Shown one piece after another: positions 18,383 through 27,154 of a DNA stretch of 64,000 bases (positions are counted from its first letter, which is position 1; each line of letters starts with the position of its first letter). The stretch is from Cytophagaceae bacterium (GTDB lineage: Bacteria; Bacteroidota; Bacteroidia; Cytophagales; Spirosomataceae). The position numbers and the translations under genes were made by a program. The DNA lies in contig JADKIR010000004.1 of the NCBI GenBank assembly GCA_016722655.1, positions 2,480,001 to 2,544,000 on the forward strand, written 5' to 3'. Under the pieces are notes generated by a model. That model did no database searches, was not told the DNA's origin, and saw only the letters and a program-made list of their open reading frames with translations.

Positions 18383-18871
18383 ATGTTGAAACAATTATTA
18401 GAGAAAAAAGGAAATGCTTTTGATGATCCCTTAAGCCAAATTGAGATTCTTACATTAGAAAAGGAAATGGAAATTAAAATAAATGTTCCAGAGTTCAAAT
18501 TCCCACAAGAATTCAAAGAATTATTGAGTTTTGCTCATAGAATATCAATTAATACTTTTTATAATTTTAAAATTCCGGGCTATCCAGAACAAATTGATTT
18601 GATAACAGAATTAGGAAGTAATGAATTACATTATTATTTTAATTTTAAAGATTTTGAATTCGATAACTATGAAAATGAGCCAATTTTTCATGATTTTTCT
18701 AATGTTTTTTGTGTGGCGGGTTGTCATGCATCAGGGTTAATTTTTATGGGACATAAAGGCGAATATCTCAATCAGATTTATTACTTAGTGCCATATGAAT
18801 GGGACTCATACCCCGAATTTATAAAATTAGCAGACAGTTTAACAGAATTTATTGATAGTCTTTATGAATAA
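18383..18871 (+). CDS. SMI1/KNR4 (SUKH)-like immunity protein
   Basis: A 162-residue acidic cytoplasmic protein. The pattern LTLEKEMEIKINVPEFKFPQ with FKELLSFAHRIS, then a central G-N-E-L-H-YYFNFKD, and a C-terminal half with FCVAGCHASGLIFMG and WDSYPEFIKLADSL follows the SUKH fold (IxxxE-xxxx-LPxx-(Y/F)), though with divergence. SUKH proteins are the commonest immunity partners of HNH/WHH nuclease toxins, and this gene starts four bases after the WHH tip. It would bind and block the nuclease. Strong AT bias compared with sdaA nearby suggests transfer. Confidence 0.7.
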   Translation: MLKQLLEKKGNAFDDPLSQIEILTLEKEMEIKINVPEFKFPQEFKELLSFAHRISINTFYNFKIPGYPEQIDLITELGSNELHYYFNFKDFEFDNYENEPIFHDFSNVFCVAGCHASGLIFMGHKGEYLNQIYYLVPYEWDSYPEFIKLADSLTEFIDSLYE

Positions 18872-19253
18872 AGTTAAAATTTACTTCATCGCTTTTTACT
18901 TATTTTCATACTCTTGGGCATTTGCCATCGATGATAAACCAGGAGAGGCAAAAAAGAATTCTGGGCTTAAAAGCAATGTAAACCTAAACACTCAGAATTC
19001 TCTTCAACTTTCTTTGTTAGAAATAAATGAAAAGTTAGAGCAAAATACATTAAAGGCTGATTTAATGACTGACCTTAAGGAAAAGTTGTCTTTAGCCACA
19101 ATTGCAGACCGTGGTAAGGCTCAAGGCACATTTGAATACCTTGAGCAGAGCCCTGACAGCCGTTTTCGTCCCTTCAGAGTCTCCGCCAGGGACTCTGAAC
19201 ACAAGGAGGACGTTACTAATAACACTTTTAAATATAATCAATGTCTTCCGTAA
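18864..19253 (+). CDS. Small secreted protein whose C-terminus runs into the repeat
   Basis: A 129-residue frame overlapping the end of the SUKH-like gene by eight bases (ATG at 18864). It begins with a signal peptide (MNKVKIYFIAFYLFSYSWAFA). The middle is polar and helical (SLQLSLLEINEKLEQNTLKADL). From about residue 98 the codons are repeat sequence (RFRPFRVSARDSEHKED), so the original 3' end has probably been replaced by the repeat. No family recognised. It could be a fragment of a longer secreted protein rather than a working gene. Confidence 0.45.
   Translation: MNKVKIYFIAFYLFSYSWAFAIDDKPGEAKKNSGLKSNVNLNTQNSLQLSLLEINEKLEQNTLKADLMTDLKEKLSLATIADRGKAQGTFEYLEQSPDSRFRPFRVSARDSEHKEDVTNNTFKYNQCLP
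19161..19232 (+). repeat. Dispersed repeat, right copy
   Basis: The best-formed right hairpin: TTCAGAGTC (19173-19181) pairs with GACTCTGAA (19191-19199) over a nine-base loop, then ACACAAGGAGGACGTTACTA and AATAACACTTTTAA. It closes the WHH/SUKH cassette, just before the end of sdaA on the other strand. Confidence 0.75.
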
Positions 19254-19323
19254 TTATAAAAATCCCCTTAAATCCTTATCAACCAGTAAATTAAAATAAA
19301 GCATTAGCTTTCCAATAAACACC

Positions 19324-20730
19324 TTAACAATCACTATTATTGACCGTAACCGCCAGGCCACCTTGAGAAGTTTCTTTGTATTTTTGGTTCATGTCGAGGG
19401 CGGTTTTCCACATGGTGGCGATCACATGGTCGAGTGATACTTTGGTGTCGTCGGGGTTGGTGTTGAGTGCCAGCTCAGCGGCATTGATGGCTTTTATGGC
19501 TCCCATGGCGTTGCGTTCGATACACGGCACCTGCACCAGCCCGGCTATGGGGTCGCAGGTGAGCCCGAGGTGGTGCTCCATCGCGATTTCGGCCGCTACC
19601 AGCACCTGCCCGGGTGTGCCTCCTTGCAACTCGCATAGTGCCCCTGCGGCCATTGCTGCCGACACGCCAATCTCCGCCTGGCAGCCGCCCATGGCAGCAG
19701 ATATGGTGGCTCCTTTTTTGAAAATACTGCCTATCTCGCCTGCTACCAGCATAAATCTCCTGATTTCGTCCTCAGCGGCGTCGTGGTTTTCGATCATCAG
19801 ATAATACATCAATACTGCCGGAATCACCCCCGCACTGCCATTGGTAGGGGCCGTCACCACTCTTCCCAGCGAGGCGTTGACTTCATTGACTGACAATGCA
19901 AAGCAGCTCACCCATTGCAATATCTCTCTGAATTTCACCTCAGTTTTTCTCAAACCCGTAAGCCAGTCGCCAATAGGACTGTCCGCCGGGCCCTTGAGTT
20001 TTTTGTAAATATCAGCCGCCCTGCGTTTTACGTTGAGTCCGCCGGGTAGGTGACCCGCAGTATGGCAACCAAGATACATGCATTCCTGCATGGTGAGCCA
20101 TATTTTTGCTATTTTTTGCCTGACTTCAGGTTCGGTGTGTAGAGAAAGTTCGTTTTCCCATACTACCTCAGATATCGATTTCCCGGTTTTGCAATATTCC
20201 AAAAGCTCGGCAGCTGTCTGGATAGGGTAGGGTATTTGGGTTTGATTGTCAGCCTTTTCCGGGTCTTCGCCTTCTTCGGTCACAAATCCACCGCCTAAGG
20301 AGAAATATGTTTTAGTAAACATAAAATCAGGGCCCGAAGCCGTGATTTTCATGCCATTGGGGTGAAAAGGCAGGAAATTTTTATGAAATACGATGTCTCT
20401 GTTTTTCAGAAAAGGAATCCTGTTTCCGGATATCAAAATGTAGCTTTCAGTCTCAATTTTTCGGAGAATTTCCTCCATTTTTTCGGGTAAAATCTCCTCC
20501 GGTTTTTCGGTGCTGAGGCCCATCATACAGGCAATGTCGGTGGCGTGACCTTTGCCGGTAAGAGAAAGCGAGCCAAATAATTCAACGCTGATATTTTCGG
20601 TTTTTGTTATTAGCTTGTTGTTAATCAGCTCATTGGAAAAACGGTTGGCAGCCTTCCAGGGCCCTAATGTATGTGAACTTGACGGTCCGATACCGATTTT
20701 GAGCATATCAAATACTGAAATGATCGCCAT
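19324..20730 (-). CDS. sdaA: L-serine ammonia-lyase, iron-sulfur type
   Basis: A 468-residue single-chain enzyme that deaminates L-serine to pyruvate and ammonia. The N-terminal beta domain has GIGPSSSHTLGPWKAA (residues 13-28). The alpha domain carries GRVVTAPTNGSAG and the cysteines for the oxygen-sensitive 4Fe-4S cluster, in AAMGGCQAEIGVS, LTCDPIAGLV and VPCIERNAMGA. The length and fused beta-alpha order match the type 2 enzymes of Gram-negative bacteria. Parts of the gene are clearly more GC-rich than the flanking cassettes. It stands alone between two cassette regions, with repeats 100-200 bases from either end. Confidence 0.97.
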   Translation of the reverse strand: MAIISVFDMLKIGIGPSSSHTLGPWKAANRFSNELINNKLITKTENISVELFGSLSLTGKGHATDIACMMGLSTEKPEEILPEKMEEILRKIETESYILISGNRIPFLKNRDIVFHKNFLPFHPNGMKITASGPDFMFTKTYFSLGGGFVTEEGEDPEKADNQTQIPYPIQTAAELLEYCKTGKSISEVVWENELSLHTEPEVRQKIAKIWLTMQECMYLGCHTAGHLPGGLNVKRRAADIYKKLKGPADSPIGDWLTGLRKTEVKFREILQWVSCFALSVNEVNASLGRVVTAPTNGSAGVIPAVLMYYLMIENHDAAEDEIRRFMLVAGEIGSIFKKGATISAAMGGCQAEIGVSAAMAAGALCELQGGTPGQVLVAAEIAMEHHLGLTCDPIAGLVQVPCIERNAMGAIKAINAAELALNTNPDDTKVSLDHVIATMWKTALDMNQKYKETSQGGLAVTVNNSDC

Positions 20731-20874
20731 AGTGTTTGTTTGATGAAGTTGAAAACCGATTTCCGTGAAACAATTTCAGGTGTAAAGTTTGAGTATTTTT
20801 TTGAATTAAAGTCAATTTTCATAGGAAAATAATTCATTCCGAAAAACGTCTGAAATGAACATTTTCATCATTCC
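20731..20874. other. Upstream region of sdaA
   Basis: Contains the sdaA promoter region; I see no clear box, and no coding frame. Confidence 0.3.
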
Positions 20875-21114
20875 TGATTCTCGTGGAGGGACACTGAACA
20901 CTAGCAGTACGTTACTTCAATTACAAAAAATCAAGTCGATTTTTCAAAATTTCGCTGATTGTATTTAACTTAGATTTTGTTAATTCTTTGAAATATTAAA
21001 CACTGATCCTGGGATATGGCTTTAAGGTAGTTCTTTTTAAATTTTACGCATTATAAATACTCCTGCACAGAGGCAGCCACAGAGTGCCTGGGGGAGACTC
21101 TGTGGGTACTAATA
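20875..21114 (+). repeat. Dispersed repeat, composite copy C
   Basis: Right part 20875-20925 (GAGGGACACTGAACACTAGC, ACGTTACTTCAATTA), left block 20930-21076 with 26 bases identical to copy B, and the complete left hairpin: CCACAGAGT (21077-21085) pairs with ACTCTGTGG (21097-21105) over an eleven-base loop, followed by GTACTAATA. The lipoprotein payload starts 21 bases later. Confidence 0.78.
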
Positions 21115-21135
21115 GCATTCAAATAATTACGAAAC

Positions 21136-21666
21136 ATGATTTCTTTAAAATTAAATAAAATAGCGAAATTAATTTTTACTATTTTAATGCTTCTAAGTTG
21201 TAATAATTCAAAATATTTTTACGATCAAAAATTTGAATCAGAACTAATGAATAAAATTAAGAAGGATATTAAAAATAGGGATGAAAAATTCCTAATTGTG
21301 TATTTTTTTAAAGATTTTCAAAAGACTTTTGTTGCAATTTCAACTCATGATAATTTATATAATTTAAAACCTAGCATTTTTTTTAAAATTAATGGCAAAA
21401 CGATTTTATTTATCTTTCAAAATATAGAATTAGAAAATTTCTTTTTGAATATGAAAATTATTCGAAACACTAAAATCTTTAATTTAAGAGAAAATGAAAT
21501 GAAATTGGATGGAGGATTAAACAAAATTTATCTAATTAATTATAATTCTTTGGAATTAATAAAACCAAATGAGCGATTATTGGAGTTAAGTTTTATTAAT
21601 AAAATTCCTTTTATACCCCCTTTAGAAGGAAAAGCTCCTAAAATATTAAAAAATGGTTATAAATAA
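21136..21666 (+). CDS. Small lipoprotein, cassette payload
   Basis: A 176-residue predicted lipoprotein: LIFTILMLLSC ends in a lipobox with the acylated Cys at about residue 22, followed by NNSKYF. The body is extremely rich in Lys, Asn, Ile and Phe (AT-driven), with KFLIVYFFKDFQKTFVAISTHDN and a Pro-rich end PFIPPLEGKAP. No family recognised. It lies alone between repeat copy C and the right copy at 21684, the same arrangement as the toxin/immunity cassettes. Lipoproteins can be immunity factors against toxins that act in the periplasm, but there is no toxin tip in front of this one, so that is only a possibility. Confidence 0.6.
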   Translation: MISLKLNKIAKLIFTILMLLSCNNSKYFYDQKFESELMNKIKKDIKNRDEKFLIVYFFKDFQKTFVAISTHDNLYNLKPSIFFKINGKTILFIFQNIELENFFLNMKIIRNTKIFNLRENEMKLDGGLNKIYLINYNSLELIKPNERLLELSFINKIPFIPPLEGKAPKILKNGYK

Positions 21667-21683
21667 GAAAAGAAAAATACAGT

Positions 21684-21748
21684 TAGTTCCGTCTCTCCTG
21701 AGTCTCTAACGTGTACTCTGAAGACAAGGAGAATTTGCTCTACTAATA
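21684..21748 (+). repeat. Dispersed repeat, right copy (degenerate)
   Basis: Aligns by eye with 19161-19220: GTTCCGTCTCTCCTGAGTCT, then TACTCTGAAGACAAGGAGAA and CTACTAATACC. It closes the lipoprotein cassette. Confidence 0.6.
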
Positions 21749-21825
21749 CCACTAATCATCTTTCGTAAAAAAGGAATTTGCATTGAAATAACCACACCCT
21801 TTTTCAACCCCCTTAGATATCATCA

Positions 21826-24800
21826 TCAATCTGCCGTACTATAAACGCAGCCTTCAATTTTGGTTTCAAAAACTGTCTGGTCACCCGTTTTGAATCCCGG
21901 CTGTAGCTCGATGCTTTTTCCGGCATTAAAAAGGTGGTGGGTTGAGGCTTCCAGTGAGGCGGTACTTATAACCTGGTCCAAAGCAAGCGTATTTAATGAC
22001 TGAGCTTGGTTGCCGGAAAGAGAGGCGGTATTTTGACAAATTTTATACACATGCAGTTCTTTCTTTAGCTGAGGGGTTAAGGTCGCAAAGAATATTTTAT
22101 CGTCCAATAGATTCATTTGGCCGGGATTGGAATGGGTGTTTCCCGAACCGATATTTTCAAGCATTCTTTTAGAATTTGCATCAACCTCAATTTTGTAAGG
22201 TTCCCCACCAGTTTCAGATGTATAGCCCGACATATAAACCCCAAAAGGTGTGCTCATGGCATTAATTCCATCATTTTGAGTTAAAGGTATAGTGCCGGGC
22301 TCAGTGAGGTCGCTTCTATAAAAATTGCTGGAAGTGCCGTCAGATGCATAGAAATACAGGAAGTTGTTATATACGGCAAATTGTTTGTCATACTGAAAAT
22401 TCAAGGGGTTACTCCAGCCCGTAGTATTGATATCTTTTATCATAGAAGTTCCTGCCAAAGAGCCATCAGATTTCCATATTTCCAGGCCATGAATACCATC
22501 ATCAACCACAAAAACCAGGTGAGTATTATTGAAATTAGTCAGATATTCACATTCTTCTACCTGTCCGAAAATTTTAACTATCGAAGTAGTTGCCGGGGTA
22601 CCTTCAGTAACACAAAGTGCAGTTCCGTCTGTTTCGCTATTTTGAACATAATATAGTTTGTTACCTACTATTCTGCTGTTTCCCCTTGTTTCCCAGGTAT
22701 TTATGCCCGGGGCTAAATCAGCCAGTAAATTGATATTGCCTGGGGTGCCATCGGAGTAAAAAGCCTCCCAACCATAGCTGGAGTGATGCCCCATAAAGAC
22801 GATTTTATTGTTGACTGTTCCCAATAATCTGATATGTCGGTAATCATCAGGGTTGCCTGCATCGGGCGGACCCACCAAAACGGTTCCGGCAGCAGTACCA
22901 TTGGTTTTGTAGAGTTTATTTCCTGAGTTAAAATACAAATAGCCGTTCATTTCATAGGCCTTATTCTGGTAAGAAAACATATTGCCGCTGACAAATATCT
23001 TTTCAGGTGCCGAAGTACCATCTGATGCCCAAATACTGTATTCCTCAAAAATGAGAATTTTGGAGTTGATTTTTTTGATCAATTCGATGGAGGTTGATGT
23101 TTTATAGTGTGAATAACTGGTGGTGTATCCTGATGGTTTTTCAGCTGAAGGATATCTGTAAATTTCAAATGCGATTTTGGTCTGACTCGATTTTCCATTC
23201 GTTTTCCAAACTTCCCTGCCATATTTGCCATCATCGGCAATGAAATATAAATTGTTGTTTAAGGTTACTGACTGTTTAAAAAACTCATTGTCAGACGAAT
23301 AAGGGTCAGTTAGGATGTCTTTGACCAGAATAAAACTACTTCCATCGGTTTTGAATAATTCATATCCTCTTACAGGATCAAAAGCCGAAAAGTACAGGTA
23401 TCCGCCAGATACTTCAATAGGATAAAAGTTGCTCAATCCCTTGGAGGGGTCAATGGTTGACATTTTTACAGGTGTATTGCCGTTTTGGGAATAATAACAT
23501 TCGGCCACACTGGCAGTGGTGTCGGCAATAAAAAAGAGTTTATCACCAAATATTTTCATGTATGAATAGGAGCCATTGTCGGCATTCAGCCTAAAATCCC
23601 TCACCATTTTGGTGTTAGACCAGTTGCCGTCAGTAAACCATAATTCTTTGCCATGGGTAGCATCACTTGCCATAAAATACATCTTTCCATTGCCTGCCGG
23701 GATAAATTTGCGTTCCTGAGCCAAGGCCGGAAAAGGATTTGCGGTGGTGCCGGGCAAAAGGTCAGAAACCAGATAGGCCATATTTGGCTGAAATTGGTTA
23801 ACAAGATACAGCCTTCGTTCCCCGGTTCCATATTCGGCGGTTAAGTATAAAGAATCGCCGGAAATGGTCAGGTCTTCGGAATTTACTACATTTCCAATTT
23901 CTGAACTATTGACAAAAGTAGGTGGGAAAGGGGAACTGTAATTATCTAAAACCAGCAGATTGGTAAAGCTCTCATTCATCGTAAAGTATATCCGGCTCCC
24001 AAATTTTTTAAAATTCTTCACATGCTGGTAGCCACCCATACTCACTGTGTTGGCTTCGGTGCCATCTGAAAAATACAATTTGGTAGCATTGGTGGGGAAG
24101 GTGTTGTCATAAACTGACAGATACAGGCTGAAATCGTTGGCAATGATAATATTATTTGAACCAAATGGAGATGCGGAACTCCCAGAGCCGGGCATAATGT
24201 CCTTTACCATTACCGTACCTGCAGCTGTACCATCCGTTTTCCAGAATTCATGACCATTTGTGCCATTATTTGCAAAGAAATAGACAATATTATTCAACAC
24301 AGTAAACGATAAAGGATCAGAAGAACCTCCGCCCGGATTGATGTCTTTCACCAAAACAGTACCGGCCTGTGTACCATCCGTCATCCAGAGTTCCTGACCA
24401 CTGGTGCCATTATTTGCAGAGAAAAAAGCTACAGTATTGCTGTTTAGCGTTAAAACTGTTAGATTCTGAATATAAGGATCTCCTGAGCCTGTGTTGATGT
24501 CCGCCAATCTGAAAGTTCCTGCCTCGGTACCATCGGTTATCCAAAGTTCATGGTCGTAATTCTGGCTGACAGGGGCGGCGACAATCAAAGCCTTGTTACC
24601 AAATGCTTTTACGGCATTATTAGATGCATAGTGAGGAAAAGGCCCAGTCACAGGTGCCCCGACTGCAGTATTGATTATCTTGGTTCCGGCATCGGTTCCG
24701 TCTGTTTTCCAGACTCTTACGTCACCTTCTAGCGGCTGACCAGCTGTGAAATACAAAGTACCATTTGCTTCAACACCAAACCGGGGATAGGAATTGCGGT

Positions 24801-24882
24801 TGTTGGTTTGAAAAGTTTTTAAAAGAGATTGTCCTGAAGTTTGAAGGATAGTAAATAAAAGTAGAATTATAATTTTTTTCAT
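21826..24882 (-). CDS. Large secreted protein with ELWxTDGTxAGT repeats and 3-coathanger-stack end
   Basis: A 1018-residue secreted protein. The start is placed at the ATG at 24882 (MKKIIILLLFTILQTSGQ), which gives a clean signal peptide; the frame opens 21 bases earlier. The body has more than ten units of about 45-60 residues around (E)LW-TDGT-AGT followed by a D-I-NPG-type turn (for example HELWITDGTEAGTF, QELWMTDGTQAGTV, HEFWKTDGTAAGTV), predicting a beta-propeller or stacked beta structure. The last 70 residues (NTLALDQVISTASLEAS, FNAGKSIELQPGFKT) match the 3-coathanger-stack domain seen at the end of many Bacteroidota surface proteins. Probably surface or extracellular; ligand unknown. 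No classical T9SS sorting domain was recognised. Confidence 0.85.
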   Translation of the reverse strand: MKKIIILLLFTILQTSGQSLLKTFQTNNRNSYPRFGVEANGTLYFTAGQPLEGDVRVWKTDGTDAGTKIINTAVGAPVTGPFPHYASNNAVKAFGNKALIVAAPVSQNYDHELWITDGTEAGTFRLADINTGSGDPYIQNLTVLTLNSNTVAFFSANNGTSGQELWMTDGTQAGTVLVKDINPGGGSSDPLSFTVLNNIVYFFANNGTNGHEFWKTDGTAAGTVMVKDIMPGSGSSASPFGSNNIIIANDFSLYLSVYDNTFPTNATKLYFSDGTEANTVSMGGYQHVKNFKKFGSRIYFTMNESFTNLLVLDNYSSPFPPTFVNSSEIGNVVNSEDLTISGDSLYLTAEYGTGERRLYLVNQFQPNMAYLVSDLLPGTTANPFPALAQERKFIPAGNGKMYFMASDATHGKELWFTDGNWSNTKMVRDFRLNADNGSYSYMKIFGDKLFFIADTTASVAECYYSQNGNTPVKMSTIDPSKGLSNFYPIEVSGGYLYFSAFDPVRGYELFKTDGSSFILVKDILTDPYSSDNEFFKQSVTLNNNLYFIADDGKYGREVWKTNGKSSQTKIAFEIYRYPSAEKPSGYTTSYSHYKTSTSIELIKKINSKILIFEEYSIWASDGTSAPEKIFVSGNMFSYQNKAYEMNGYLYFNSGNKLYKTNGTAAGTVLVGPPDAGNPDDYRHIRLLGTVNNKIVFMGHHSSYGWEAFYSDGTPGNINLLADLAPGINTWETRGNSRIVGNKLYYVQNSETDGTALCVTEGTPATTSIVKIFGQVEECEYLTNFNNTHLVFVVDDGIHGLEIWKSDGSLAGTSMIKDINTTGWSNPLNFQYDKQFAVYNNFLYFYASDGTSSNFYRSDLTEPGTIPLTQNDGINAMSTPFGVYMSGYTSETGGEPYKIEVDANSKRMLENIGSGNTHSNPGQMNLLDDKIFFATLTPQLKKELHVYKICQNTASLSGNQAQSLNTLALDQVISTASLEASTHHLFNAGKSIELQPGFKTGDQTVFETKIEGCVYSTAD

Positions 24883-25336
24883 ATTTAGGTTTGTTGAAAT
24901 CAATCAAAAATAGCATTAAAAAGAAACAGTTAAAATGACATTGGAGGGAATTGCCTGAGTTTTTTATTTTATGACAGAAATGGATTCAAAATTCTATTTC
25001 ACAGATTTTCTAATATTCCTAAATAATTAATTTTTTGAAAAAACAATTGGCCAAATGAAGGAAAAAAATCGTAGCGTATTATTTTTGCAGATAATCTAAG
25101 GCTTTATAATTTAACCCAAATAATTCAATAGAAAATCGACTACAATTTTATTTCGCTTCAAGAGCGTTTCAATTCTCAATCAATGGTATCACGATATCAT
25201 TTCATTCGAATTTCACGCCCTTTTTGCCTAATAAAATTTCGTCAGAATGTCTATTGAGTTATTTGGGTTTAAAAAAATATTAAATCCTTGTAAGTATATA
25301 ATTATTAATGTTTTATTCACAAAAAAAGTATTCCAA
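24883..25336. other. Divergent intergenic region with long inverted repeat
   Basis: Upstream of both the large secreted protein and the lipocalin-like gene. Holds a TATTTTTG box at 25080-25087 and the 20-bp inverted repeat listed separately. No coding frame. Confidence 0.4.
25113..25269. repeat. 157-bp element with 20-bp terminal inverted repeats
   Basis: AACCCAAATAATTCAATAGA at 25113-25132 is the reverse complement of 25250-25269 with one mismatch. The 117-base interior is non-coding. It has the shape of a MITE, but no target-site duplication is evident and no second copy is in the window, so a long-range RNA hairpin is an alternative. Confidence 0.5.
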
Positions 25337-25876
25337 ATGAAAAAACTCTCCATTTTTGTTTCCCTTTTGTTTATCACTTTGTTTTCCTCATGTTCTGAAG
25401 AAGATATTATTTCGCCGGTTGAAAATTTTGCCGGTGAGTATGAACTTCAAAAAATCGAACTAATCGTTGACGGAAATTCACTTATCCTTCCTTTTGAGTT
25501 GAGCGATAAAAACTTTAGCTTTAAAGCTGATGGCTCTTTTACTTACCCCGAAGATATTTTGTTTTATGAAGGTAAATATGAATATTCTTCAAAAGATAAA
25601 ACCATCACATTTTCTGATGATGATCCTGAATATGCTTATAAAAGTGTACTAACAGTTGAGAAAACTGATAATAACTATACTTTAAAAAGCAAAACTGAGG
25701 ATTTATCTCTGGATATTTTTGGAGATAGCGAAATGACTTACGATCAGGAAATAGGTATGTTTACTTTGTATATGCTGGAAGAATATATCGAAGAGCCAAC
25801 AGTTGCAAAGTTTGCCGATAAAATTGGTGAAAACCCCAAGAAATTCAGTTTGAATTATTATCTGAAAAAGAAATAA
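25337..25876 (+). CDS. Lipocalin-like lipoprotein
   Basis: A 179-residue lipoprotein. The ATG at 25337 starts a proper lipoprotein signal (KLSIFVSLLFITLFSSC), with the acylated Cys near residue 19; the frame opens earlier at 25247 but that part is not signal-like. The mature protein begins with an acidic spacer and then GEYELQKIELIVDG, KADGSFTYPEDILFYEGKYEY and TITFSDDDPEY, the meander of a lipocalin-like/DUF4923-like beta-barrel common in Bacteroidota. Ligand unknown. It is a single gene and shares a terminator with the P1 peptidase. Confidence 0.7.
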   Translation: MKKLSIFVSLLFITLFSSCSEEDIISPVENFAGEYELQKIELIVDGNSLILPFELSDKNFSFKADGSFTYPEDILFYEGKYEYSSKDKTITFSDDDPEYAYKSVLTVEKTDNNYTLKSKTEDLSLDIFGDSEMTYDQEIGMFTLYMLEEYIEEPTVAKFADKIGENPKKFSLNYYLKKK

Positions 25877-25881
25877 GAAAA

Positions 25882-27009
25882 TTAACCTCCGAAAGGAGGT
25901 TTTTTTATTATCTCCAAAACCTTCTCCACCGGCAATGCCTCAGCTTTAACCCGGTGTCCTTCAACGGTTTCTGCTGCAAAAAGCGAGTTGATTATGGCTT
26001 CCTCAGTGGCTTCGATTACTGCTTCAAAAAGTATATCCAGTTCCTGACTTTTCAGGGTGGTATGGGTTTCAAGCATTTCCTTGTCATTGGTATTAATTCT
26101 CACGCTTTCGGCAGTAGAAAAAGCGATTACATAATCGCCGCTTCCATGGGATGCAACTCCACCTGTGCGGCCAAGGCCCAGCATGGCTCTGGCCGCGAGT
26201 CTTTTCAGTGATTTGGCATCGAGCGGGGCATCCGTAGCCACCACCATCATGCAAGAGCCGTCATCTTCATAGTCTTTCAGGATGTCGGTATATTTATGTT
26301 TTCCAAGGGCTACACCTACTTCCTTTCCGGCAATTTTCAATATTCCTCCAAAATTGCTTTGCACCAAAACTCCCACCGTATAAGCACCTTTCGATTTTGG
26401 TAAAACTCTTGATGAGGTGCCGATTCCTCCTTTGAAACCGAAGCACATAGTTCCGGACCCTGCACCCACGTTTCCTTCCTCAACTTTTCCTGTTTTGGCA
26501 TTTTTTAAGGCTTCCAACATGTTTTCTCTGGTCAAAACACGCCTTCTGATATCGTTGAGGCCGCCATCGTTGGTTTCACCTACCACAGCATTTACACTTC
26601 TTACATTATCATTTTCGGGGAAAGAGAATGTGTAATCAATCAATGCCTCCATTCCCTGGGCAACGGCGAGGGTGTTTGTCAACAAAATCGGCGTTTCGAG
26701 GGTACCCAATTCTTCTACTTGCGTGTAACCTGCCAATTTTCCAAAGCCATTGCCAACAAAAATGGCTGCGGGTACTTTTTCATTGAAAATATTCCCGGAA
26801 TGAGGCAGAATGGTTGTGGCTCCGGTATGAATGTCTCTACCTTGATGGAGGGTGAAATGCCCCACCTTTACCCCCGGCACATCGGTGATGGCATCCAGTT
26901 TTCCGGCAGGAAGAATCCCTATTTTTATGCCGAATTCGGAAGGTCTTTTCTTCTGTGAATAAACTGAAAGATTTAAAATAAATAAAAGGGGAAAAATGAG
27001 ATATTTCAT
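25882..27009 (-). CDS. P1 family peptidase (DmpA-type aminopeptidase)
   Basis: A 375-residue Ntn-hydrolase of the DmpA/L-aminopeptidase D-esterase family, with a signal peptide (MKYLIFPLLFILNLSVYS). Family marks are DVPGVKVGHFTLHQG near residues 43-57, NAVVGETNDGGLND at about 140-153 and VGAGSGTMCFGFKGGIGTSS at 181-200. Members cut themselves before a Ser or Thr near the middle to free the nucleophile; the likely site is around G197-T198-S199. Acts outside the cytoplasm on short or beta-amino peptides (family knowledge). Its stop codon and last codons are inside the shared terminator. Confidence 0.92.
   Translation of the reverse strand: MKYLIFPLLFILNLSVYSQKKRPSEFGIKIGILPAGKLDAITDVPGVKVGHFTLHQGRDIHTGATTILPHSGNIFNEKVPAAIFVGNGFGKLAGYTQVEELGTLETPILLTNTLAVAQGMEALIDYTFSFPENDNVRSVNAVVGETNDGGLNDIRRRVLTRENMLEALKNAKTGKVEEGNVGAGSGTMCFGFKGGIGTSSRVLPKSKGAYTVGVLVQSNFGGILKIAGKEVGVALGKHKYTDILKDYEDDGSCMMVVATDAPLDAKSLKRLAARAMLGLGRTGGVASHGSGDYVIAFSTAESVRINTNDKEMLETHTTLKSQELDILFEAVIEATEEAIINSLFAAETVEGHRVKAEALPVEKVLEIIKKPPFGG
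25884..25906. terminator. Bidirectional terminator embedded in a coding end
   Basis: AACCTCC (25884-25890), GAAA loop, GGAGGTT (25895-25901) and a T run. On the minus strand the same bases encode the last residues KPPFGG and part of the stop codon of the P1 peptidase. Confidence 0.85.
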
Positions 27010-27154
27010 TGCTCCAGGTATAATAATCCCAAAAGTAAATTAAAATTCTCTGATTTTTAGATTCTGAAATGAAACAAACTCTTCCACATTTTCCCTATGT
27101 CGAAGCTAAATTAAAAAGGATTTGTAATCCTGAATTTCTTTTCAAAAGAATTTC
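27010..27154. other. Spacer upstream of the P1 peptidase
   Basis: Contains the promoter region of the peptidase and a short open frame that is not credible as a gene. The dispersed repeat fragment begins at about 27155. Confidence 0.3.
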
